This document shows, in pieces, positions 44,328 to 53,457 of a stretch of 64,000 nt of DNA. The DNA is from Tersicoccus phoenicis (lineage in GTDB: Bacteria > Actinomycetota > Actinomycetes > Actinomycetales > Micrococcaceae), in the NCBI RefSeq assembly GCF_001968835.1, contig NZ_MRDE01000053.1, forward strand, positions 1 to 64,000. The letters run 5' to 3'. The translations under genes and the position numbers were made by a program. Every line of letters begins with the position of its first letter. Positions within the stretch are counted from its first letter, which is position 1. The notes under the pieces were generated by a model. That model saw nothing but the letters and a program-made list of their open reading frames with translations. It was not told the origin of the DNA and searched no databases.

Positions 44328-44375
44328 CCGTCCTCGCCGGGCGCCGTCGTCGCCGGGCGCCGTCCTCGCCGGGCG
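44328..44375. repeat. Three 16-base tandem repeats before groEL
   Basis: CCGTCCTCGCCGGGCG occurs at 44328-44343 and 44360-44375, with a one-base variant at 44344-44359. A direct repeat of GATGATCAAC follows at 44392-44401 and 44411-44420. The region lies between the DUF3263 stop and the CIRCE elements; no gene is seen in 44281-44711. Confidence 0.7.
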
Positions 44376-44473
44376 CCGCCGTCGCCTCCGGGATGATCAA
44401 CTGCTTCCGAGATGATCAACCGCGTCGCGGCTCGCCGCCGTTGGCGGAACCTCGGGACGCTGCCGCCCCCGCG

Positions 44474-44535
44474 CTTGCACTCGACCATGCCGAGTGCTAA
44501 TGATGGTGTTAGCACTCGGTCACGTCGACTGCCAG
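44474..44535 (+). promoter_or_regulatory. Tandem CIRCE elements (HrcA operators) of groEL
   Basis: Element 1: CTTGCACTC at 44474-44482, nine bases, then GAGTGCTAA at 44492-44500, nearly perfect to TTAGCACTC-N9-GAGTGCTAA. Element 2: TTAGCACTC at 44509-44517, nine bases, then the degenerate GACTGCCAG at 44527-44535. HrcA binds such elements and represses chaperonin genes until heat shock. They sit 177-238 bases before the groEL start, implying a long leader. Confidence 0.85.
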
Positions 44536-44684
44536 TCTCAAGTTCACTGGGGCGGGGTCGTCGTGGGTCGGGGAAAGGCTGCCCACGGTGAGATCGGGCG
44601 GGTCGCACTGAAGATGGTGCCGGCTCGCGAGATCGTCCGTCGCGGGCATCGGGGCAGCCACGTTCATCAACGACTCGACAGTGA

Positions 44685-46340
<1,656 letters not shown>

Positions 46341-46551
46341 GCCGACCGCGTCACCAGGCCTCGCGAGCGGCGCAGTTGCGCAGGGTCTGATCGGCGCGGC
46401 GTCAGCAGCGGCGCAGTGTCTGATCGGACAAGCTGAACGGAGCCCCTGGACCCACGTGGTTCAGGGGCTCCGTCGCGTTCGGCAATCTTCCGACCGCATC
46501 ACGTGTTCGTGGTGCCGGCCCATGATCGACCTCGGCTACGCTCGCACGCTA

Positions 46552-46690
46552 GCCCGGATAGTGCCCCTGTAGTTCGGGCTCTGGCGCTCTGGCCCGGACA
46601 GTGGGCTTGTTGTTCGGGCCCCCGTGCGAAGCCTGTCCGGGCTCTGGCGTTCTGGCCCGGACAGTGGGCTTGTTGTTCGGGCCCCCGTGC
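46552..46690. repeat. 63-base-period intergenic repeat after groEL
   Basis: Two 52-base copies, 46576-46627 and 46639-46690, differ by one base and share GGCCCGGACAGTGGGCTTG and TTGTTCGGGCCCCCGTGC. A degenerate partial copy (GCCCGGATAGTGCCCC...) begins at 46552. Each copy holds GGCCCGGACA and, further on, a reversed GGGCC. The 393-base region 46341-46733 has no other gene; its first part is featureless to me. Confidence 0.8.
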
Positions 46691-46733
46691 CCGGCGGCGT
46701 TCTGGGTCCACGACGGCCCCCTAGACTCGACCG

Positions 46734-47618
46734 GTGACCGTGTTGATCGATCCGCCTCGCTGGCCGGCCCACGGCACAGAGTTCTCCCATCTGGTCTCGG
46801 ACACCGATTTGACCGAGTTGCACGCCGTCGCCCGTCGGCTGGGGCTCAGCGAGCGCGCCTTCGACGGCGACCATTACGACGTCCCGGCGCGGCTGCATGA
46901 CCGCGCCGTCGCGCTCGGCGTTGTGCCGGTCGAGGCCAAGGAACTGACTCGGCGGTTGATCGCCAGCGGACTGCGGATCCGAGCCGTCGACCGGCCTCGC
47001 CGCCTGAACCTCGTCCTCACCCATCGCTGGAACGTTCTGCTGCCGGGCAACACGCAGCTGGGAGCCGGGCTGCTGGCCCGGTGGAGCGAACCGCATCGGC
47101 GTTACCACGACACCCGGCACTTGGTCGGATGCCTGAACGCCCTCGGAGCGCTGGAGTACGGCGGGGAGGAGTTCGGGCCCCAGCCGCGAGCCGTGTGGCT
47201 CGCCGCGTGGTTCCACGACGCCATGTACCGCGGGGTCGCCGGTGAGGACGAGGAGCAGTCCGCAGGTCTGGCCGAGCGGGAGCTGGCAAGGGCGGGACTC
47301 GTCGTCGGAGAGATCGCCGAGGTGGGCCGCCTGATTCGGGTGACCGCCGGACACGACCCGGCCGTGGACGACGCCGCGGGCCGGGTGTTGTGTGACGCGG
47401 ATCTGGCGGTCCTCGGCCGCGACCCCGTGGGCTACCGCCGCTACCTGGCCGACGTGCGGGCCGAATACGCCCACCTGGACGACGCCACGTTCGCCGCCGG
47501 CCGCCGCGCCGTCGTCGAGCAGTTGCTCGCTCTCGACCCACTGTTCCGCACCCGCACCGGTGCCTCACGGTGGGCCGACGCCGCCCGACGGAACCTGAGC
47601 GCTGAGCTGCGCGGTTGA
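46734..47618 (+). CDS. DUF4031-HD domain fusion protein
   Basis: A 294-residue protein in two parts. Residues 1-90 are a DUF4031 domain: VLIDPPRWPAHGTEFSHLVS, then LHAVARRLGLSERAFDGDHY and a basic end. Residues ~95-290 are a predicted metal-dependent HD phosphohydrolase: RRYHDTRHLVGCL with His125 and His129, then AAWFHDAMY with His161-Asp162 as the HD pair, then TAGHDP and LCDADLAVLG supplying later ligands. HD domains hydrolyse phosphate esters or nucleotides; the substrate is unknown, and a nucleotide or signalling phosphate is possible. TAGACT at 46722-46727 ends six bases before the GTG, so the mRNA is probably leaderless. It is followed by the RNase HI-type gene. Confidence 0.8.
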   Translation: MTVLIDPPRWPAHGTEFSHLVSDTDLTELHAVARRLGLSERAFDGDHYDVPARLHDRAVALGVVPVEAKELTRRLIASGLRIRAVDRPRRLNLVLTHRWNVLLPGNTQLGAGLLARWSEPHRRYHDTRHLVGCLNALGALEYGGEEFGPQPRAVWLAAWFHDAMYRGVAGEDEEQSAGLAERELARAGLVVGEIAEVGRLIRVTAGHDPAVDDAAGRVLCDADLAVLGRDPVGYRRYLADVRAEYAHLDDATFAAGRRAVVEQLLALDPLFRTRTGASRWADAARRNLSAELRG

Positions 47619-47693
47619 TCGGCGGCCGCGGTTTCACCACCCGGCTCGCATCGTGTCGCGGACCTGTCGGTGTGCTCTGTCAGGATGGAGACC

Positions 47694-48707
47694 ATGACGA
47701 TCATTGCTGCCGCCGACGGGTCTGCCCTCGGTAATCCGGGTCCGGCGGGCTGGTCCTGGTATGTGGACGAGGACTGCTGGGCTGCGGGCGGGTGGCCGCA
47801 CGGGACGAACAACATGGGCGAGCTCATGGCCGTGCTGGATCTGCTGGAGTCGACGTCGGGCGTACCCGAGCGGCTGCAGATCCTGTGCGACTCGCAGTAC
47901 GTGATCAACTGCGTGACGAAGTGGACGCCGGGATGGAAGCGCCGCGGCTGGCGCAAGGCCGATGGCAAGCCGGTCCAGAACGTCGACCTGCTCAAGCGGA
48001 TCGACGCTGCGATGGTGGGCCGTGACATCGCGTTCGACTGGGTCAAGGGCCACGCCGGTCATGACCTCAACGAGGCCGCCGACGAGCGTGCTCGCGCCGC
48101 CGCCACGGCGTACGCGCGATCCCTGCCCGTCGACACCGGTCCGGGCTTCCGTGCGCCCGTTGCCGCCGGAACCGTTCCGGCCGGCCCCGCCGATACGGTG
48201 ACTGCCGTGCGCGACGTCGTGCCCGCCGGCGTCCCGGGCGTCGGGCCGGCCCCGCGCGCCGACGCGTCGCCGCGCCCCGAAGCGACCGGCCGGTTCTCCG
48301 CCTCGACCGACGAGTTGGAAGCGGATCTGTTCTCGGTCCTCGCCGACGACACCGACATCGCGCAGCTGGAGGATGAGGAACTGGTCGTCCAGTACGAGCA
48401 GGAACTGCTCGACCCGCGGGTTCGCTCCGACGTCGCCCGGCTCGCGGCCCTGTTGCACCCGGATTTCACCGAGGTGGGCGCCTCCGGCCGGGTCTGGGAC
48501 CGGGACTCGATGATCGACCTGGTCAGCAACGCCGACAGTGGGCTGGTGCAGTTCGAGCAGCTGCAGCTCGACCGTATCGACCCGTCCACGATCCTGCTCC
48601 TGTGGCGGAGCACTCGCGACGGCGAGTCGGCGGTCCGCAGTTCCTGGTGGGTACGGGACGGGCAGCAGTGGCGTCTCCGGTTCCACCAGGGAACGCCCTC
48701 GACCTAG
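47694..48707 (+). CDS. RNase HI-DUF4440 fusion protein
   Basis: A 337-residue protein with an N-terminal RNase HI domain (1-140) that cuts the RNA strand of RNA-DNA hybrids. Catalytic residues are Asp8 in AAADGSALGNPGPAG, Glu43 in NNMGELMAVLDL, Asp66 in LCDSQYVIN and Asp130 in GHDLNEAADERA, all present. A Pro/Ala/Val-rich linker (145-210) follows. The C-terminal ~120 residues are a DUF4440/SnoaL-like NTF2 fold: LLHPDFTEVGASGRVWDRDS and WWVRDGQQWRLRFHQG. The ATG has GGAG nine bases upstream. The fusion recurs in actinomycetes, but what the NTF2-like half binds is unknown. It shares a direction with the DUF4031-HD gene. Confidence 0.85.
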   Translation: MTIIAAADGSALGNPGPAGWSWYVDEDCWAAGGWPHGTNNMGELMAVLDLLESTSGVPERLQILCDSQYVINCVTKWTPGWKRRGWRKADGKPVQNVDLLKRIDAAMVGRDIAFDWVKGHAGHDLNEAADERARAAATAYARSLPVDTGPGFRAPVAAGTVPAGPADTVTAVRDVVPAGVPGVGPAPRADASPRPEATGRFSASTDELEADLFSVLADDTDIAQLEDEELVVQYEQELLDPRVRSDVARLAALLHPDFTEVGASGRVWDRDSMIDLVSNADSGLVQFEQLQLDRIDPSTILLLWRSTRDGESAVRSSWWVRDGQQWRLRFHQGTPST

Positions 48708-48743
48708 GGCCGCCCGGCACCGGGCCAGCACCCCTCGGTCAAC

Positions 48744-48836
48744 CGTCGCCCGAACGCGACCCGCTGGCACCCACCGGTCGCCGAAACGCGACCCGTCGCA
48801 CCGGTCACCCGCCGCCCGGACGCGAGCCGCCGTCAC
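48744..48836. repeat. Imperfect ~33-base repeats before the WXG100 stop
   Basis: Three related units begin near 48744, 48777 and 48812. They share GTCGCCCGAACGCGACCCG, GTCGCCGAAACGCGACCCG and CCGCCCGGACGCGAGCCG, each followed by a CACC-containing run. The units lie between the convergent RNase HI and WXG100 genes, and the last overlaps the WXG100 stop. Similarity decreases along the array. Confidence 0.5.
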
Positions 48837-49126
48837 CTGCCGAGGAACAGCGCCGCGTTGCGGGCTTCGGCCTCCTCGTAGCCGACGGCCGCCGCGTTCA
48901 GCGCCGCCGTGATCGACTCCAGCGACGCCTCGACCGTTGCCTCGGTGGTTCGCCAGTCCGCCACGACCGTCTGGAACAGGGCAGCGGCCTGCCCGGTCCA
49001 CGAGCCCTCGAGGGCCTGAAGGCCCGCGTGCATGGTGGCAACCTCGGCGCGGATCCGCTCGATCGTCCCGCGTACCGCCGTGCTTTTGGCCTGCAGGGCG
49101 GCGCTGTCGACCGTGAACACTGCCAT
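48833..49126 (-). CDS. WXG100 (ESAT-6-like) protein
   Basis: A 97-residue four-helix-bundle type protein of the WXG100 family, substrates of type VII secretion. The central turn is GSWTGQAAALF with Trp43-Thr44-Gly45, a WTG variant of WXG. The secretion-signal-like YxxxD/E tail is GYEEAEARN with Tyr83 and an acidic residue four later. Both flanking regions are helical. It has no signal peptide. The ATG is preceded by a weak GGGATC site. The other members of an ESX system (EccC, EccD, mycosin, a second WXG100) are not in the window, so it is an isolated member. Confidence 0.85.
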   Translation of the reverse strand: MAVFTVDSAALQAKSTAVRGTIERIRAEVATMHAGLQALEGSWTGQAAALFQTVVADWRTTEATVEASLESITAALNAAAVGYEEAEARNAALFLGR

Positions 49127-49369
49127 CGTGATCCCGTCCTCTCCTGTGCTGTGTTGCGGGGATGATCCGAACATAGGAGCGACCGAGATCCGTGCTGGCC
49201 CGCGCGCCAACGGATGTGGACAACGGGAGGCGACCGGCGACCTGGGGAGGGAGACTGCGGCGTGTCCACCAGTGCCGAGCTCGCCGGTTTCTGACGAACA
49301 GCGGGTGAAAAACCACGACCACTCGGGGGAAAGCGGCGAGGTCACCGGGTGCGGTGTACCTCGAAGGGT

Positions 49370-50962
49370 TCAGCGGCCCCCGCGCCCCCGCAGCGCTCGC
49401 CGCAACCGGCCCGTGGTCGTGACCGCGGTGCTGCCGGCCGGGCGGCCACCGTGATCGCCGCCGCGGCCGACGTCCTGCCCGGCGGACGGAGCCTGCGGGC
49501 CCTCGTCCTCGGGCACCTCGTGGTCGGAGAACGGGAGCCGCACGCTGAACGTCGCACCCCCGTCGGGCGTCTCGGAGAGGCGCACCGACCCGTCGTGCTG
49601 GGCCACGATCGCCGCGACGATGGCCAGGCCGAGCCCGGTGCCACCGGTCTCCCGGGCGCGGGATGTGTCGGCCCGGAAGAAGCGCTCGAAGACGCGGGCG
49701 GCGTCGGCGTCGGAGATGCCCGGACCATGGTCGCGGATCTCGATCACGGAGTCCCGTGCCCCGCCGACGGTCTCGGCGGTGCCGACGGCGATGTCGATGG
49801 CCGAGCCCTCCGGTGTGTACCGCAGGGCGTTGGTCATCAGGTTGCCCACCACCTGGCGCAATCTGCTCTCGTCACCGAGCACCGGCGCCGGCTGCGGTCT
49901 GCCGCCATTGAGCCCGATCACCGTGACGCGTCGGTCTGGAGCGTTCACCCGCGCGTCGACGGCGGCGTCGTTGCCGAGCAGGTGCAGGTCGAACGGTCGT
50001 GCCCGGGTGGGCCGGGCGTCGTCGATCCGGGCCAGCACCAGCAGATCCTCGACCAGTTCGCTCATCCGGGTCGCCTCGCTCTCGATCCGGCTCATCGCGG
50101 TGCCGACCTCCTCCTCGGTACGCAGGCCACCGTGCCGGTAGAACTCCGAGAAGCCCCGGATGGTCACCAAGGGGGTGCGCAGTTCGTGGGAGGCGTCCGA
50201 GACGAACCGGCGCATCTTGACCTCGGAGGCCTTCTGTGCGGCGAAAGCGGTCTCGATGTGCGCCAGCATCGCGTTCAGGGACCGGCTGAGGCGCCCCATC
50301 TCGGTCTGCGGGCCGGCCGGGTCGAGCCGGCGGGAGAGGTCCCCGGCGGCGATCGCGGCGGCCGTCCGCTCGACCTTGACCAGCGGCCGGAACGCGCGCG
50401 TCACTGCCAGGTACGCCACCGCGGAGGAGAGGGTGACGAGGGCGATCCCGAGCAGCAGGATCAGCCACGCCGCCGACTCCACCACATCGTTGACTTGAGT
50501 CAGCGGGGTGGCGATAGCGACGGAGCCATCACCTGCCTGCAGCGCCCGGACCATCACCCGCCACCCTGCGCTGCCATTGGTGGACCCTGCCACGTTGAAC
50601 CCGCCGCCGGTCTGCCGTACCTGGTCGATGGTCATGCGCGGGATCCGTGGCACATCGGCGGTGGCTGATGTCCTCGACGTCTGTGCGGTGGGATTGCCGT
50701 TGGCGTCCATCAGCACCCCGTAGAACCGGCTGAACACCAACTGGTTGAACGAGGGATCAGCGGTGCCCTGATTCACCTGGTAGAGGTACACCGACATCGG
50801 CTGCACATAGTTCACCAGGTCGGAGTCCGCCCGCTGGACGAGCACGTTCTTCAGGGTGGTGACCGTCAACGTGCCGAGCAGGGCGATGACGACGGCGATC
50901 AGCAGGGACGTCATCGCCACGAGCTGGCTGCGCAGCGACGCGTTCTTCCACCGGTTCAGCAC
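49370..50962 (-). CDS. Two-component sensor histidine kinase (HAMP)
   Basis: A 530-residue membrane sensor kinase, OmpR-class partner. Layout: helix TM1 at 14-36, an extracytoplasmic sensor region (~40-162), TM2 at 165-187, HAMP at 188-241, a dimerisation helix with SDASHELRTPL carrying His259, and the ATPase domain with N-box RLRQVVGNLMTNALRYTP, then DHGPGISDADAARVF and GGTGLGLAIVAAI. The final ~50 residues are a disordered, Gly/Arg-rich tail. It resembles the mycobacterial TcrY/TrcS/MprB kinases. It lies 12 bases after the response-regulator gene (the start at 50962 follows the stop at 50975), so the two are one operon. Confidence 0.92.
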   Translation of the reverse strand: MLNRWKNASLRSQLVAMTSLLIAVVIALLGTLTVTTLKNVLVQRADSDLVNYVQPMSVYLYQVNQGTADPSFNQLVFSRFYGVLMDANGNPTAQTSRTSATADVPRIPRMTIDQVRQTGGGFNVAGSTNGSAGWRVMVRALQAGDGSVAIATPLTQVNDVVESAAWLILLLGIALVTLSSAVAYLAVTRAFRPLVKVERTAAAIAAGDLSRRLDPAGPQTEMGRLSRSLNAMLAHIETAFAAQKASEVKMRRFVSDASHELRTPLVTIRGFSEFYRHGGLRTEEEVGTAMSRIESEATRMSELVEDLLVLARIDDARPTRARPFDLHLLGNDAAVDARVNAPDRRVTVIGLNGGRPQPAPVLGDESRLRQVVGNLMTNALRYTPEGSAIDIAVGTAETVGGARDSVIEIRDHGPGISDADAARVFERFFRADTSRARETGGTGLGLAIVAAIVAQHDGSVRLSETPDGGATFSVRLPFSDHEVPEDEGPQAPSAGQDVGRGGDHGGRPAGSTAVTTTGRLRRALRGRGGR

Positions 50963-50974
50963 CGAGCGGCCGTC

Positions 50975-51685
50975 CTACCGCCGGTCGGCGGTGCGCAACA
51001 GGTACCCGACGCCTCGCTTGGTCTGGATCAGGGCGGGCACGTCCGGGTTGCGGTCGATCTTGCGGCGCAGGTAGGAGATGTAGGACTCGACGATCGACGC
51101 GTCGCCGTTGAAGTCGTACTCCCACACGTGGTCGAGGATCTGCGCCTTGGACAGCACCCGGTTGGGATTGAGCATCAGGTAGCGCAGCAACTTGAACTCG
51201 GTGGGGGAGAGCTCGATGACCTCCCCACCGCGGCGCACCTCGTGGGCGTCGTCGTCCAGTTCCAAGTCGTCGACGCGGATGATCGCCTCGTCGTCGAGCA
51301 GCGGCTGGGTGCGGCGCAGCACGGCGCGGATGCGGGCGACCACCTCGTCCAGGCTGAACGGCTTGGTGACGTAGTCGTCCCCACCGACGGTCAGTCCGGT
51401 GACCTTGTCCTCCGTGTCGTCCCGGGCGGTCAGGAAGAGCACGGGGCAGTGCCGACCGGAGGCGCGCAGCTTCCGGGTGACGGTGAAGCCGTCCATGTCG
51501 GGCAGCATCACGTCGAGGACCACCAGATCCGGACCGTGGGTCTCGGCGGCGGTCAGCGCGTCCCGCCCGTTGCCGGCGGCGACGACGTCGAATCCGGCGA
51601 ACCGCAGCGACGTGGACAGCAGTTCGCGAATATTGGGCTCGTCGTCGACGACGAGCAGCTTGGCTTCGGGCTGGGCGCTTTTCAC
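50975..51685 (-). CDS. OmpR-family response regulator
   Basis: A 236-residue regulator. The receiver domain has acidic Asp14-Asp15, phosphoacceptor Asp58 in LVVLDVMLPDMDG, Thr87 and Lys108 in DYVTKPF. The C-terminal winged helix has LSPTEFKLLRYLMLNPNRV, then HVWEYDFNGDASIVESYI and LRRKIDRN, ending in RGVGYLL. The start is GTG 51685, preceded by GGAGA; the frame runs open further upstream without family similarity. It is upstream of the kinase gene and cotranscribed. The regulated genes are not identifiable here. Confidence 0.93.
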   Translation of the reverse strand: MKSAQPEAKLLVVDDEPNIRELLSTSLRFAGFDVVAAGNGRDALTAAETHGPDLVVLDVMLPDMDGFTVTRKLRASGRHCPVLFLTARDDTEDKVTGLTVGGDDYVTKPFSLDEVVARIRAVLRRTQPLLDDEAIIRVDDLELDDDAHEVRRGGEVIELSPTEFKLLRYLMLNPNRVLSKAQILDHVWEYDFNGDASIVESYISYLRRKIDRNPDVPALIQTKRGVGYLLRTADRR

Positions 51686-51758
51686 GACACGATCTTCTCC
51701 GTTTTCTCTGGGAATGAGCTGGATGCCACTCGCGAGACGCCTGGAGGCATGGCGGGAT

Positions 51759-53405
51759 TCAACGGTCGGCGGGCAGGTCGTCCGCGTCGAGGATGGAGTA
51801 CGCGTAACCCTGTTCGGCGAGGAAACGCTGTCGGCGGGCGGCGTACTCCTGGTCGGTGGTGTCCCGAGCGACGACCGTGTAGAAGTGCGCGGCACGCCCG
51901 TCAGGCTTGGGGCGAAGCAGCCGGCCCAGCCGCTGGGCTTCCTCCTGCCGGGAGCCGAACGACCCGGAGACCTGGATGGCCACGGTCGCGTCCGGCAGGT
52001 CGAGGGAGAAGTTGGCCACCTTGGAGACGACGAGCGTCTGTTGTTCCCCGGCGCGGAACGCGTCGAACAGCCGCTGCCGGGCCGCGACCGACGTCGAGCC
52101 GGTGATGACGGGCGCCCCGAGCCGATCACCCAGTTCGTTCAGTTGATCCAGGTACTGGCCGATGACGAGGGTCTGCTCGCCGCGGTGGCGCTCGGCCAGC
52201 GCCTCGACCACCCCGAGCTTGGTCTCGCTGGTCGCGCACAGCCGGTACTTGTCGGCGTCGTCGGCCATCGCGTACGCCATCCGCTCGTCGCGCGGCAGGT
52301 CGACGCGGACCTCGATGCACTCCGCCGGAGCGATGTAGCCCTGCGCCTCGATGTCCTTCCACGGGGCGTCGTACCGCTTCGGCCCGATCAGGGAGAACAC
52401 CTCGCCCTCGCGCCCGTCCTCGCGCACCAGGGTGGCGGTCAGGCCGAGCCGGCGCCGAGCCTGCAGATCGGCGGTCAGCTTGAACATGGGGGCCGGCAGC
52501 AGGTGCACCTCGTCGTAGATGATCAGGCCCCAGTCGTTGCCGTCGACCAGTTCGAGGTTCGGGTAGAGGCCCCCACGCCGGGTGGTCAACACCTGGTAGG
52601 TGGCGATGGTGACGGGTCGGACCTGCTTGACGGCGCCGGAGTACTCGCCGATCTCATCCTCGGTCAGCGTGGTGCGGCGCAGCAGTTCCGCGCGCCACTG
52701 CCGGGCGGAGACGGTGTTGGTGACCAGGATCAGGGTGGTGGTGCAGCCGACCGCCATCGCGCCGGCGCCGACGAGGGTCTTGCCGGCGCCGCAGGGCAGC
52801 ACGACGACGCCGGAGCCGCCCGCCCAGAAGTTCTCGATCGCCTGCTGCTGGTACGGGCGCAGGGACCAGTTCGCCTGGTCGAGCCCGATCAGGTGCGGCG
52901 TGCCGTCCACGTAACCGGCCCGGTCCTCCGCGGGCCAGCCCAGCCGCAGCAGTGCCTGCTTCAGCGCCCCGCGTCCGGACGAGTGGACGACCACCGTCTC
53001 GCCGTCGATCCGGGGCCCGAGCAGCGGTTCGATCTTCGGGGCGTGCAGGATCTCCTCGAGCACCGGGTAGTCGTCGCTGCGCAGCACCAGCCCGTGCAGC
53101 TCGTCCTGCTCCAGCACGACGCGGCCGTACCGCGACATGGTGTCCTCGATGTCGACGAGCAGGGCGTGCGGGACCGGGAAGCGGGAGAAACGCAGCAGCG
53201 TGTCGAGGACCTGCTCGGCGTCCAGACCGGCGGACCGGGCGTTCCACAGGCCGATCGGGGTGAGCCGGTAGGTGTGCATGTGCTCGGGCGCCCGCTCCAG
53301 CTCGGCGAATGGCGCGATGGCGTGCCGGGCCTCGTCGGCCTGGTCGTGGTCCACCTCCAGCAGGATGGTCTTGTCGCTCTGGACGATCAGGGGGCCGGTG
53401 CTCAC
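51759..53405 (-). CDS. XPB-type DNA repair helicase
   Basis: A 548-residue superfamily 2 helicase of the actinobacterial/archaeal XPB type, a 3'-to-5' ATP-dependent helicase linked to nucleotide excision repair. The N-terminal ~170 residues hold the damage-recognition-like domain. Walker A is LPCGAGKT at 203-210, Walker B/motif II is YDEVH with DEVH at 298-301, motif III is GLTATLVRED, and the second RecA lobe has ALAERHRGEQTLVIGQYLDQ, ITGSTSVAARQRLF and GRLLRPKPDG (motif VI). The GTG start has GAGG about a dozen bases upstream. The larger gene next to it (53458-55878), on the same strand and upstream, encodes the helicase-associated partner usually found next to bacterial XPB. Confidence 0.95.
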   Translation of the reverse strand: MSTGPLIVQSDKTILLEVDHDQADEARHAIAPFAELERAPEHMHTYRLTPIGLWNARSAGLDAEQVLDTLLRFSRFPVPHALLVDIEDTMSRYGRVVLEQDELHGLVLRSDDYPVLEEILHAPKIEPLLGPRIDGETVVVHSSGRGALKQALLRLGWPAEDRAGYVDGTPHLIGLDQANWSLRPYQQQAIENFWAGGSGVVVLPCGAGKTLVGAGAMAVGCTTTLILVTNTVSARQWRAELLRRTTLTEDEIGEYSGAVKQVRPVTIATYQVLTTRRGGLYPNLELVDGNDWGLIIYDEVHLLPAPMFKLTADLQARRRLGLTATLVREDGREGEVFSLIGPKRYDAPWKDIEAQGYIAPAECIEVRVDLPRDERMAYAMADDADKYRLCATSETKLGVVEALAERHRGEQTLVIGQYLDQLNELGDRLGAPVITGSTSVAARQRLFDAFRAGEQQTLVVSKVANFSLDLPDATVAIQVSGSFGSRQEEAQRLGRLLRPKPDGRAAHFYTVVARDTTDQEYAARRQRFLAEQGYAYSILDADDLPADR

Positions 53406-53457
53406 GGGCGGTACCTCGGGGTCGACGACGGGACGGGTCTGGCGGATGCGGGGCGCC

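Noticed and set aside
51686-52129. N-terminal extension of the response regulator by ~148 residues
   Set aside because: It overlaps the XPB gene on the same strand in another frame and has no domain; receiver domain begins at the chosen GTG.
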